13,265 nt of DNA from an uncultured Dorea sp. (GTDB lineage: Bacteria > Bacillota > Clostridia > Lachnospirales > Lachnospiraceae): NCBI GenBank assembly GCA_910587575.1, contig CAJULU010000013.1:1-13265 (forward strand), written 5' to 3'. The notes beneath the pieces were generated by a model. It was not told the origin of the DNA. It saw only the letters and a program-made list of their open reading frames with translations, and did no database searches. This document shows positions 1 through 6,796 of the stretch, piece after piece (within the stretch, counting starts at the first letter, position 1; each line of letters opens with the position of its first letter). Position numbers and translations under genes: made by a program.

Positions 1-12
1 TATTCCAAATAA
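1..12 (+). CDS. rpsD: C-terminal codons of upstream gene, probably 30S ribosomal protein S4 (partial)
   Basis: The first 12 bases read in frame 1 as Tyr-Ser-Lys-stop. S4 proteins commonly end in a sequence like ELYSK, and in clostridia rpsD normally sits directly upstream of rpoA. The identification rests on three codons plus expected gene order, so it is tentative. The 30-nt spacing to the rpoA start fits one operon. Confidence 0.5.
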   Translation, partial: YSK

Positions 13-28
13 TAACCCGTAACACCAC

Positions 29-37
29 AGGAGGTGG
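29..37 (+). promoter_or_regulatory. Ribosome binding site that fixes the rpoA start
   Basis: AGGAGGTGG is a strong Shine-Dalgarno sequence ending 5 nt before a GTG at 43. An in-frame GTG at 34 lies inside this site and so cannot be the start it serves. Confidence 0.8.
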
Positions 38-42
38 ACTTA

Positions 43-1002
43 GTGTTTGATTTTAATAAACCCAATATTGAGATTACTGAGATTTCAGAAGATAAGAAAT
101 ATGGAAGATTTGTTGTAGAGCCTCTTGAGAGAGGTTACGGTACGACATTAGGAAATTCTCTGAGAAGGATCATGCTCTCATCTCTGCCCGGCGCTGCGAT
201 CAGTCAGGTGAAGATTGACGGTGTCCTTCATGAGTTTAGTTCTATTCCGGGTGTTAAGGAAGATGTTACGGAGATCATCATGAATCTGAAGTCCCTGGCT
301 ATCAGGAATACGTCTGAGACAGATGAACCTAAGACGGCATATATTGAGTTCGAAGGAGAAGGAGTTGTCACAGCGGCAGATATTCAGGTAGATCAGGACA
401 TTGAGATTATGAATCCGGAGACCGTTATCGCAACATTGAACGGCGGAGCGGACAGCAAGTTATATATGGAACTGACCATCACAAAGGGCAGGGGATATGT
501 AAGTTCTGATAAGAACAAGAATGACGAATTGCCCATCGCAGTGATTCCGATTGATTCCATCTATACTCCTGTGGAGCGTGTGAACCTTACGGTTGAGAAT
601 ACGCGTGTTGGACAGATTACAGACTTTGACAAATTAACATTAGATGTATATACCAATGGTACACTGCTTCCGGACGAGGCAGTCAGTCTTGCGGCGAAGG
701 TATTGAGCGAACATCTGAAACTCTTCATCGACCTTTCTGAAGTGGCTCAGGCTGCAGAGGTTATGATTGAAAAAGAGGATGATGAGAAAGAAAAAGTCCT
801 TGAGATGAGTATTGACGAATTAGAGTTATCGGTTCGTTCCTTCAATTGTCTTAAGAGGGCAGGAATCAATACAGTGGAAGAACTGACCAACAGGACACCG
901 GAAGACATGATGAAAGTACGGAATCTTGGACGGAAGTCTTTAGAGGAAGTGCTTGCGAAGTTAGACGAATTAGGATTAGGGTTAAGCAGAGGCGAAGAAT
1001 AA
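43..1002 (+). CDS. rpoA: DNA-directed RNA polymerase subunit alpha
   Basis: This is the alpha subunit of RNA polymerase. It nucleates core assembly through its N-terminal domain and contacts activators and UP elements through its C-terminal domain. The N-terminal dimerisation domain is recognisable from the motif GRFVVEPLERGYGTTLGNSL and the following RRIMLSSLPG, near residues 21-50. A charged linker (EKEDDEKEK) leads to the alpha-CTD, with SVRSFNCLKRAGI and RNLGRKSLEEV. At 319 residues it has the normal family length. I chose GTG at 43, giving MFDFNKP, because the Shine-Dalgarno sequence overlaps the earlier GTG at 34. It lies between the rpsD tail and rplQ, as in the alpha operon of clostridia. 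The assignment is essentially certain; only the start is a judgement. Confidence 0.98.
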   Translation: MFDFNKPNIEITEISEDKKYGRFVVEPLERGYGTTLGNSLRRIMLSSLPGAAISQVKIDGVLHEFSSIPGVKEDVTEIIMNLKSLAIRNTSETDEPKTAYIEFEGEGVVTAADIQVDQDIEIMNPETVIATLNGGADSKLYMELTITKGRGYVSSDKNKNDELPIAVIPIDSIYTPVERVNLTVENTRVGQITDFDKLTLDVYTNGTLLPDEAVSLAAKVLSEHLKLFIDLSEVAQAAEVMIEKEDDEKEKVLEMSIDELELSVRSFNCLKRAGINTVEELTNRTPEDMMKVRNLGRKSLEEVLAKLDELGLGLSRGEE

Positions 1003-1090
1003 ATTTCAAAGCATTTGGCTAGTAAGCCCGAAGATGCATAACCAAGTGTAGGGTATTTTCAGAATGCCCGTGAAATGGAGGATTAGAAAG

Positions 1091-1627
1091 ATGGCTAAGT
1101 ATAGAAAACTGGGCAGAACGTCCAGCCAGAGAAAAGCACTGCTGAGAAATCAGGTAACTGCTTTGATCTATCGCGGCAAGATCGTTACTACCGAAGCTAA
1201 GGCAAAAGAGATCCGTAAGATTGCGGAAGGTCTGATTGCGATGGCGGTAAGAGAGAAAGACAACTACGAGGAAGTGACCGTAAAGGCCAAGGTTGCCCGC
1301 AAGGACAAGGACGGCAAGAGGGTCAAAGAGGTTGTGGACGGCAAGAAGGTTACGGTATATGATGAAGTAGACAAGAAGATCAAGAAGGATAAGCCGAGCA
1401 GACTGCATGCGCGCCGTCAGATGCTGAAGGTTCTGTATCCGGTTAAGGATGTACCGGAAAAAGCAGCCGGAAGAAAGAGAAATACGAAGCAGGTAGATCT
1501 TGTAGCAAAGCTTTTTGATGAGATTGCTCCAAAGTATGAGAACCGCCACGGCGGATACACAAGAATTGTCAAGATCGGACAGCGTAAGGGAGATGGAGCC
1601 CTGGAAGTTCTGATTGAACTTGTGTAA
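1091..1627 (+). CDS. rplQ: 50S ribosomal protein L17 with internal insertion
   Basis: L17 lies near the peptide exit tunnel of the large subunit. The N-terminal part (MAKYRKLGRTSSQRKALLRN) and the C-terminal part (HGGYTRIVKIGQRKGDGA near residues 153-170) are diagnostic. The protein is 178 residues, against about 120 in Bacillus. The excess is mainly a lysine- and valine-rich insertion at about residues 53-102, before LHARRQ, and the flanking core is intact. The start is ATG 1091, with GGAGG at 1077-1081 and 9-nt spacing. The reading frame stays open upstream to an ATG at 1064, but that start has no comparable ribosome binding site and would add residues foreign to L17. It follows rpoA after 88 nt, and a terminator lies just downstream, so it is the last gene of the operon. 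Confidence 0.97.
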   Translation: MAKYRKLGRTSSQRKALLRNQVTALIYRGKIVTTEAKAKEIRKIAEGLIAMAVREKDNYEEVTVKAKVARKDKDGKRVKEVVDGKKVTVYDEVDKKIKKDKPSRLHARRQMLKVLYPVKDVPEKAAGRKRNTKQVDLVAKLFDEIAPKYENRHGGYTRIVKIGQRKGDGALEVLIELV

Positions 1628-1657
1628 AGTTTCATAGATGTGATAGTAAGACCCTTT

Positions 1658-1696
1658 AAAAGGGGCTGTTGCCAAATTGCAGCAGCTCCTTTTTTT
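1658..1696 (+). terminator. Intrinsic terminator of the rpsD-rpoA-rplQ operon
   Basis: AAAAGGGGCTGTTG (1658-1671) pairs with CAGCAGCTCCTTTT (1680-1693) in a 14-bp stem with two G-T wobbles and an 8-nt loop. A run of seven T follows at 1690-1696. It begins 30 nt after the rplQ stop. Confidence 0.92.
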
Positions 1697-1747
1697 ATGG
1701 ATACGCCGGCAGAAATACCACATATGCATCTGTTTTCTGACAACTCT

Positions 1748-1775
1748 TGTTAAATTTCTATCGTTGCTGTTAAAT
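1748..1775 (+). repeat. Direct repeat TGTTAAAT upstream of the hydrogenase promoter
   Basis: TGTTAAAT occurs at 1748-1755 and again at 1768-1775, exactly 20 nt apart, which is about two helical turns. The second copy ends 21 nt before the -35 element. The first copy, read as TTGTTAA, equals half of a Rex-type operator, but no opposing TTAACAA half follows. A regulator site is possible but not shown. Confidence 0.35.
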
Positions 1776-1796
1776 AATCTACTTATGACCAATCTG

Positions 1797-1825
1797 CTTA
1801 CAATAATCCTCAAAGGTGATATAAT
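1797..1825 (+). promoter_or_regulatory. Sigma-A-type promoter of the hydrogenase operon
   Basis: A perfect TATAAT -10 (1820-1825) with an extended TGn element (1817-1819) lies 17 nt after a -35-like CTTACA (1797-1802). The predicted start near 1832 gives a leader of about 45 nt. This promoter and the upstream terminator separate the hydrogenase genes from the ribosomal operon. Confidence 0.75.
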
Positions 1826-1876
1826 ACTTATAACTGCAAAAAATGTAGAAATATGTAAGAAAAGAGAGGTTTAGTC

Positions 1877-3709
1877 ATGAGCAGACTAGAGATTGACTCG
1901 CCCAAAAGAGCCAGGATAGTCATGGAAGAACTATACAAGGATTTGGAGCGGAGAATTGAATCCAGCCCACCGGGACTGTGTCCTGTGGAGATGTCCCGTG
2001 CATTTCTGGAATTATGCCATGCCCAGACCTGCGGCAAATGTGTTCCCTGCCGCATCGGCCTGGGCCAGTTAAGCTATTTAATCAAGGATGTCCTTGACGG
2101 CAAGGCCACTATGGAGACCCTGGATATCATGGAGCAGACGGCTCTTTCAATTATGGAATCGGCGGACTGCGCCATTGGATACGAGGCGGCACACATGGTA
2201 TATAAGGGGCTGATCGGATACCGTGATGATTATGAGGAGCACATCAGAAACGGGCGGTGTACCTGTACCTACAGCCAGCCTGTACCCTGTGTATCCCTGT
2301 GCCCGGCGCATGTGGATATTCCAGGCTATATTGCGCTGGTAAGGGAAGGAAGATATGCAGATGCGATCCGTCTGATCCGTAAGGACAATCCGTTTCCCAC
2401 CACCTGCGGATTCATCTGTGAGCACCCTTGTGAGGCCCGGTGCAGACGTAACATGGTGGACGATGCCATTAACATCCGTGGTCTGAAGCGTGTGGCGGCA
2501 GATTTTGCCGGTGAAGTGGATCCGCCGGCCTGTGCGCCTTCCACCGGAAAGAAGATTGCAGTGCTTGGAGGCGGTCCGGGCGGCTTAAGTGCGGCATACT
2601 ATCTCCAGCTGATGGGACACCAGGCGACGGTGTACGAGATGCTTCCGAAGCTGGGAGGAATGCTGCGGTATGGTATTCCGAACTATCGTCTGCCGAAGGA
2701 ACGTCTGGAAGAAGATGTGAACAGTATTTTAAAGACCGGTGTGGAAGTAAAGCATGGATTGAAGATCGGGCAGGATATTACGATCCAGGAACTCAGGAAA
2801 CAGTATGACGCAGTTCTGATTACTATTGGGGCAAGTACGGATAAGAAGCTGGGGCTTGACGGCGAGGACGCAGACGGCGTATTATCGGCAGTCCAGTTCT
2901 TAAGAAATGTCGGAAGAAACGAGATTATGGATCTTACGGGGAAAGAAGTCGCAGTGATCGGCGGCGGCAATGTTTCCATGGATGCTGTGCGTACGGCGAA
3001 GCGTCTTGGCGCAAAGAAGGTAAGCATCGTATACCGGAGAAGAGTCGCAGACATGACGGCGCTTCCGGGAGAGATTGACGGGGCTGTAGCAGAAGGAATC
3101 GAACTTCAGACGCTGAAAGCGCCTTCATCCATCAAAGTGAATGCGCAGAATCATATTGAGGGAATCTATGTGAAACCGCAGATGGTAAGTTCTATCCGTG
3201 ACGGCAGGGCAAGTATTAAGCCTACCGGGGAAGAGGATATTTACATACCTTGCGATATTTTAATCGTGGCAATCGGCCAGAATATCGAGACACGCCATTT
3301 TGAGGAAGCGGGAATCCCGGTAGAGAGGGGCAAGATCCTCACCAAGAGTACAGGAGCATTCGAGAATATGCCCGGCGTATTCGCAGGAGGAGACTGTGCC
3401 AGCGGCCCGGCTTCCGTAATCAAGGCCATTGCGGCGGCCAAAGTAGTGGCGGCGAATATTGATGAATATCTGGGATACCGCCATGAGATCTCCTGCGACG
3501 TGGAGATTCCGGAAGCACGCCTTGATGACCGTACACCTTGCGGAAGGGTGAATCTGACGGAGCGCGAGGCCTGCGAAAGAGTCTGTGATTTTGAAGGCGT
3601 AGAGAACTGTATGACCGAGAAAGAGGCAAAGCAGGAGGCAGGAAGGTGTCTGCGCTGTGATCATTTCGGCTATGGTATATTTAAAGGAGGCAGAGAGAAA
3701 TTATGGTAA
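1877..3709 (+). CDS. NuoF-tail/GltD-like iron-sulfur flavoprotein, hydrogenase partner subunit
   Basis: This is probably the NAD(P)H-linked electron-transfer partner of the hydrogenase encoded next. Residues 40-110 resemble the iron-sulfur tail of NuoF/HydB, with C52-x2-C55-x2-C58 and a distant C98. Residues 125-205 resemble the cysteine-rich N-terminal domain of GltD, NfnL and dihydropyrimidine dehydrogenase (C128, C130, C138, C142; C177, C181, C185, C189). Residues 225-535 are a two-dinucleotide oxidoreductase: GGGPGG (231-236) for FAD, GGGNVSMD (362-369) followed by YRRR (386-389) for NAD(P)H, and AGGD (503-506). The tail holds more cysteines, including RCLRCD (590-595). The FMN- and NADH-binding parts of NuoF are absent. 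A Shine-Dalgarno sequence (GAGAGG, 1864-1869) supports ATG 1877. The stop overlaps the hydrogenase start by 7 nt, indicating translational coupling. I recall such pairs being called glutamate-synthase-linked (group A2) [FeFe] hydrogenases. Cofactor preference and bifurcation are unknown. Confidence 0.85.
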   Translation: MSRLEIDSPKRARIVMEELYKDLERRIESSPPGLCPVEMSRAFLELCHAQTCGKCVPCRIGLGQLSYLIKDVLDGKATMETLDIMEQTALSIMESADCAIGYEAAHMVYKGLIGYRDDYEEHIRNGRCTCTYSQPVPCVSLCPAHVDIPGYIALVREGRYADAIRLIRKDNPFPTTCGFICEHPCEARCRRNMVDDAINIRGLKRVAADFAGEVDPPACAPSTGKKIAVLGGGPGGLSAAYYLQLMGHQATVYEMLPKLGGMLRYGIPNYRLPKERLEEDVNSILKTGVEVKHGLKIGQDITIQELRKQYDAVLITIGASTDKKLGLDGEDADGVLSAVQFLRNVGRNEIMDLTGKEVAVIGGGNVSMDAVRTAKRLGAKKVSIVYRRRVADMTALPGEIDGAVAEGIELQTLKAPSSIKVNAQNHIEGIYVKPQMVSSIRDGRASIKPTGEEDIYIPCDILIVAIGQNIETRHFEEAGIPVERGKILTKSTGAFENMPGVFAGGDCASGPASVIKAIAAAKVVAANIDEYLGYRHEISCDVEIPEARLDDRTPCGRVNLTEREACERVCDFEGVENCMTEKEAKQEAGRCLRCDHFGYGIFKGGREKLW

Positions 3710-5436
3710 ATCTTATGATTGATGGAAAGCAGATATCCGTAAAAGAAAATACTACCATTATGGAGGCTGCCGCCCAGAATGGAATTCCGATTCCAAAATT
3801 ATGTTATCTGAAGGGAATTAATGAGATCGCTGCCTGCCGTGTGTGCGTCGTAGAGCTGGAGGGCAAGGAGAAGCTCATCACATCCTGTAATAATGTGGCA
3901 GAGGAAGGGATGGTAATCTATACGAACAGCCCGAAGGTCCGCCGTCACAGAAGAACCAATGTGGAACTGATTCTGTCCCAGCACGACTGCCAGTGTGTAA
4001 GCTGTGCCAGAAGCGGCAACTGCAGCCTGCAGTCCGTGGCGAATGATCTGAATATCCTGAATATTCCCTATAAGAAGGTGCTGGAACAGCGGCCCTGGGA
4101 TTTATCCTTCCCCTTGATACGGGATTCATCCAAATGTATCAAATGTATGCGGTGCGTCCAGGTCTGTGAGAAGATCCAGGGACTTGGCGTGTGGGATGTG
4201 GAAGGTACGGGATCACGTACAACTGTCAATGTATCCGGTCACAGGAGTATTCAAGAGGCAGACTGTGCCCTCTGTGGTCAGTGTATCACCCATTGTCCGG
4301 TCGGTGCGCTCAGAGAGCGTGATGATACAGAGAAAGTATGGAATGCAATCGCAGACCAGAATAAGACTGTGGTTGTACAGGTTGCGCCTGCGGTGCGTAC
4401 GGCATGGGGAGAAGAACTTGGCATGAAGCCGGAAGAGGCGACCGTAGGTAAGATTCTGGATGCATGTAAGAGAATGGGGGCGGATTATGTATTTGACACC
4501 ACGTTCTCCGCTGACCTTACAATTATGGAAGAAGGAACGGAATTTCTGAAGCGTTTTACAGAGGGAGAGCTGAAAGAACGTCCTATGTTCACTTCCTGCT
4601 GTCCGGGATGGATCCGTTTCATCAAGTCCCAGTTCCCTCATCTGGTGAAGCAGCTGTCTACGGCGAAATCCCCTCAGCAGATGTTCGGAGCTGCCATGAA
4701 GACATATTTTGCCGATAAGATCCAGGTTCCCCCGGAGCAGATCTTTACTGTGTCCGTTATGCCATGTGTCGCCAAGAAAGGCGAGAGGGAGATGGAGCTG
4801 TTTCATGGGGAGTATGCGGGACATGACATCGATGCAGTCATTACGACCAGAGAGTTAGTGAAGATGATCCGTTCTGCCCATATCAGCCCGGATACACTAA
4901 AAGACCGGGAAAGCGACCGGCCTATGCAGCAGGGATCCGGCGCAGGCGTGATCTTTGGCGTGACCGGCGGCGTGATGGAGGCCGCCCTCCGTTCGGCTTA
5001 TTATCTGCTTAAGAAGGAGAATCCGCCGGCAGATGCGTTCCATGCGGTGAGAAGTCCCGAATTCCAGGCAAATGACGGAATCATGGAGGCAGAATTCGCT
5101 ATTGACGAAGTGAAGGTCAGGATGGCGGTGGTCAGCGGTCTTGGAAATACGAGAACGCTTCTTGACAAGATTGAACGCGGAGAGGTACATTATGATTTCG
5201 TGGAAGTCATGGCCTGTCCTGGAGGCTGTGTGGGCGGCGGCGGCCAGCCGATTCATGATGGGGAAGAACTGGCATATGACCGTGGGCAGAATCTCTATCA
5301 GCTGGACGAGAAAGCGCCGATCCGCTTCTCACATGAGAATCCGGACGTGCTGGCGATGTATGAGGAATACTTTGAGAAGCCCATGTCTCACAAGGCTCAT
5401 ATGCTGCTGCATACAGAACATGGGAATCATAGATAG
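3703..5436 (+). CDS. hydA: [FeFe] hydrogenase, multi-cluster (CpI-like) catalytic subunit
   Basis: It catalyses reversible proton reduction to H2 in the cytoplasm. The domain order matches Clostridium pasteurianum CpI. A [2Fe-2S] ferredoxin domain has C34, C45, C48 and C62. A His-ligated cluster site is H94-x3-C98-x2-C101-x5-C107. Two [4Fe-4S] sites are C145/148/151/155 and C188/191/194/198. The H-cluster domain has all three signatures: TSCCPGW (297-303), MPCVAKK (353-359) and the third with C505 and C509. The H-cluster ligands are therefore C300, C355, C505 and C509, with C299 the usual proton-transfer cysteine. No key residue is missing. The 577-residue length is typical of this architecture. 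AAAGGAGG (3683-3690) lies 12 nt before ATG, inside the upstream gene. The HydE, HydF and HydG maturases are not in the window. The upstream flavoprotein is its likely electron donor or acceptor. Confidence 0.96.
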   Translation: MVNLMIDGKQISVKENTTIMEAAAQNGIPIPKLCYLKGINEIAACRVCVVELEGKEKLITSCNNVAEEGMVIYTNSPKVRRHRRTNVELILSQHDCQCVSCARSGNCSLQSVANDLNILNIPYKKVLEQRPWDLSFPLIRDSSKCIKCMRCVQVCEKIQGLGVWDVEGTGSRTTVNVSGHRSIQEADCALCGQCITHCPVGALRERDDTEKVWNAIADQNKTVVVQVAPAVRTAWGEELGMKPEEATVGKILDACKRMGADYVFDTTFSADLTIMEEGTEFLKRFTEGELKERPMFTSCCPGWIRFIKSQFPHLVKQLSTAKSPQQMFGAAMKTYFADKIQVPPEQIFTVSVMPCVAKKGEREMELFHGEYAGHDIDAVITTRELVKMIRSAHISPDTLKDRESDRPMQQGSGAGVIFGVTGGVMEAALRSAYYLLKKENPPADAFHAVRSPEFQANDGIMEAEFAIDEVKVRMAVVSGLGNTRTLLDKIERGEVHYDFVEVMACPGGCVGGGGQPIHDGEELAYDRGQNLYQLDEKAPIRFSHENPDVLAMYEEYFEKPMSHKAHMLLHTEHGNHR

Positions 5437-5524
5437 AGACTGCTGCAGCGGATAATAAGTAACCAGCCTGGCTGGAATCCCGGCAGGGGAAGCAGATGGC
5501 TGGCAGATAACATGAGATTTAGAA

Positions 5525-5571
5525 ACGGCATCCTTCCAGGGCGGAATATTCCGCCGGTGAAAGGATGCCGT
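5525..5571. terminator. Interrupted palindrome between convergent genes, possible bidirectional terminator
   Basis: CGGCATCCTT (5526-5535) pairs with AAGGATGCCG (5561-5570), extended by an outer A-T pair. Inside lies a perfect 16-bp palindrome, GGCGGAATATTCCGCC (5540-5555), so the arms form a long stem with one internal loop. It sits between the hydA stop (+) and the stop of the minus-strand hydrolase. A long T-run is missing on the plus side, and only TTTCT follows on the minus side, so terminator strength is uncertain. Confidence 0.6.
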
Positions 5572-5577
5572 ATGTAT

Positions 5578-6672
5578 TCAGAAGAATATATTACCGCCGA
5601 TATTGATACCAGTGTGACTGGTCGAGGCTGCAGAACGGAATTCATAACAGTTCATTACCGATGCATGTCTTGACCCTGCAAGTGCGGCTTTTGCCACGGA
5701 ATAAGCAGTCTGTGAAGGCCCCCTCTCCAGGCATCTCTCCAGGCTTCCGTTCCACGTAGGGGAGAACTGGCCTTTCTGATAAATGACGCCCCGTAATGTA
5801 CCGGGATAATTGGAACTTTCCACACGGTTCATGACTACGGTTGCAACGGCAAGCATTCCGTCATAACCGCCTGCCTCACATTCAAGCAATGCTGCGAACA
5901 GAACGATGTCATCTACGTTCGCTTCTGTCGGTGTGGTATTGCCTGTGCCGGAAGAACCGTTCGTCTGTCCGTTACCGGCCTGTCCATTCCCGCCCGATGG
6001 GACGAGGGAACCGGAGACGGCATTATTCTGGGCAAGCTTAAGAGCTTCTTCCGCTGCCCGTGCCCGTTCCAGCTGGGCCTGGTAATCTTCCAGCTGGCTG
6101 GAAGTAGAAGAGATCCTGGAAGTCAAGGCTTCCTTCTTGCTGTTCAGATCTTCCTGCATCGCTGCAAGTTCCTTCTGCTTGTCCTCAAGATCTGCCTGTT
6201 TCTGTTCAACGCCGGCGCAGACCTCCTTAAGTTCTGCCAGCATGTCCCTGTCATACTCACTTATGGTTGATACATATTCGGCCTTGTTCAGAAAATCCCC
6301 CATGCTGTCGGAAGAGAACAGAATCTCAAGCAGAGAAAGATTCCCGCCTTCATACATGAACTTAATGCGGCTCTTCATGGCATCGTACTGGGATTTTTCG
6401 TTCAGCCTTGCTGCCGCCAGGTCGAGCTTGGCCTTCTCGACTTCAGCGGAAAGTTCCTCGATCTGTGCCGAGGCATTGTCTAATTCAGCACTCAAAGATG
6501 ACAACTGGCTGTTCAGGTCATTCAGATCATCCTCCAGGTCCGAGGTTGTAATCTCCAGTTCCTTTGCCGAAGGGGCAGAATAAACCGGGACAGTCACAGA
6601 AGCAATTGTTACGGCAGAAACGGCAGCCGCCAGAACTGACCGTAATATACGTTTCTTTTCTTTGGTTATCAT
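5578..6672 (-). CDS. Secreted cell-wall hydrolase: PcsB-like coiled coil plus SleB-type hydrolase domain
   Basis: It is a predicted exported peptidoglycan hydrolase of 364 residues. Residues 1-32 form a signal peptide: basic start KEKKR, a hydrophobic run, and a likely cleavage near VYSA-PS. Residues about 38-217 are heptad-rich coiled coil. They contain RIKFMYEGG, LLEILFSSDSMGDFLNKAEYVSTI and YDRDML, which resemble the N-terminal regulatory coiled coil of PcsB/CwlO-type proteins. Residues 218-252 are a Gly/Ser/Asn/Thr linker. Residues 253-364 resemble the Hydrolase_2 (SleB/CwlJ) domain: ALLECEAGGYDGMLAVATVV, MNRVESSNYPGT and YQKGQFSP. E266 is the candidate catalytic glutamate by analogy with SleB. 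ATG 6672 is preceded by a GGAAAGG ribosome binding site (6687-6681). SleB domains are known from spore germination, but the domain also occurs in vegetative wall turnover. The coiled coil suggests division-linked control, which is inference. Confidence 0.88.
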   Translation of the reverse strand: MITKEKKRILRSVLAAAVSAVTIASVTVPVYSAPSAKELEITTSDLEDDLNDLNSQLSSLSAELDNASAQIEELSAEVEKAKLDLAAARLNEKSQYDAMKSRIKFMYEGGNLSLLEILFSSDSMGDFLNKAEYVSTISEYDRDMLAELKEVCAGVEQKQADLEDKQKELAAMQEDLNSKKEALTSRISSTSSQLEDYQAQLERARAAEEALKLAQNNAVSGSLVPSGGNGQAGNGQTNGSSGTGNTTPTEANVDDIVLFAALLECEAGGYDGMLAVATVVMNRVESSNYPGTLRGVIYQKGQFSPTWNGSLERCLERGPSQTAYSVAKAALAGSRHASVMNCYEFRSAASTSHTGINIGGNIFF

Positions 6673-6708
6673 ATATGTTTCCTTTCCTTAGTAGCGTGTG
6701 CTCAATAT

Positions 6709-6737
6709 ATTATACAACAAATTGCATTATAAAGCAA
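6709..6737 (-). promoter_or_regulatory. Promoter of the minus-strand cell-wall hydrolase
   Basis: On the minus strand TTGCTT (6737-6732) is followed after 17 nt by a perfect TATAAT (6714-6709). The predicted start near 6702 gives a leader of about 30 nt to ATG 6672. It overlaps the divergent plus-strand promoter. Confidence 0.65.
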
Positions 6738-6750
6738 ACTTTGTTATGAT
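6722..6750 (+). promoter_or_regulatory. Promoter of the unknown protein-HAD-uppP operon
   Basis: TTGCAT (6722-6727), a 17-nt spacer and TATGAT (6745-6750) with an extended TGT element (6742-6744). The predicted start near 6757 is 40 nt from ATG 6797 but only 16 nt from ATG 6773, which favours the later start. Confidence 0.65.
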
Positions 6751-6796
6751 AGAATTATAGAAAATATTTGGAATGAGAGGCGGAAAGAAGCAGGAT

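Noticed and set aside
1747..1775. Rex operator upstream of the hydrogenase operon
   Set aside because: Only one TTGTTAA half is present, and the required inverted TTAACAA partner is missing. The site is reported only as a direct repeat.
1019..1813. 264-codon minus-strand open frame across rplQ and the following terminator
   Set aside because: It is antisense to rplQ and to its terminator, has low-complexity composition without recognisable domains, and no ribosome binding site or promoter was seen. It is a shadow frame.
1677..1874. 65-codon plus-strand open frame between rplQ and the hydrogenase operon
   Set aside because: It starts inside the terminator hairpin, runs through the promoter and lacks a ribosome binding site. 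The region is better explained as terminator plus promoter.
4213..4824. 203-codon minus-strand open frame inside hydA
   Set aside because: It is antisense to the conserved H-cluster region of a fully intact hydrogenase, so the open frame is a by-product of codon use.
5463..5475. CCAGCC-T-GGCTGG palindrome just after hydA
   Set aside because: With a 1-nt centre it cannot form a stable hairpin, and it has no T-run. Chance symmetry is likely.
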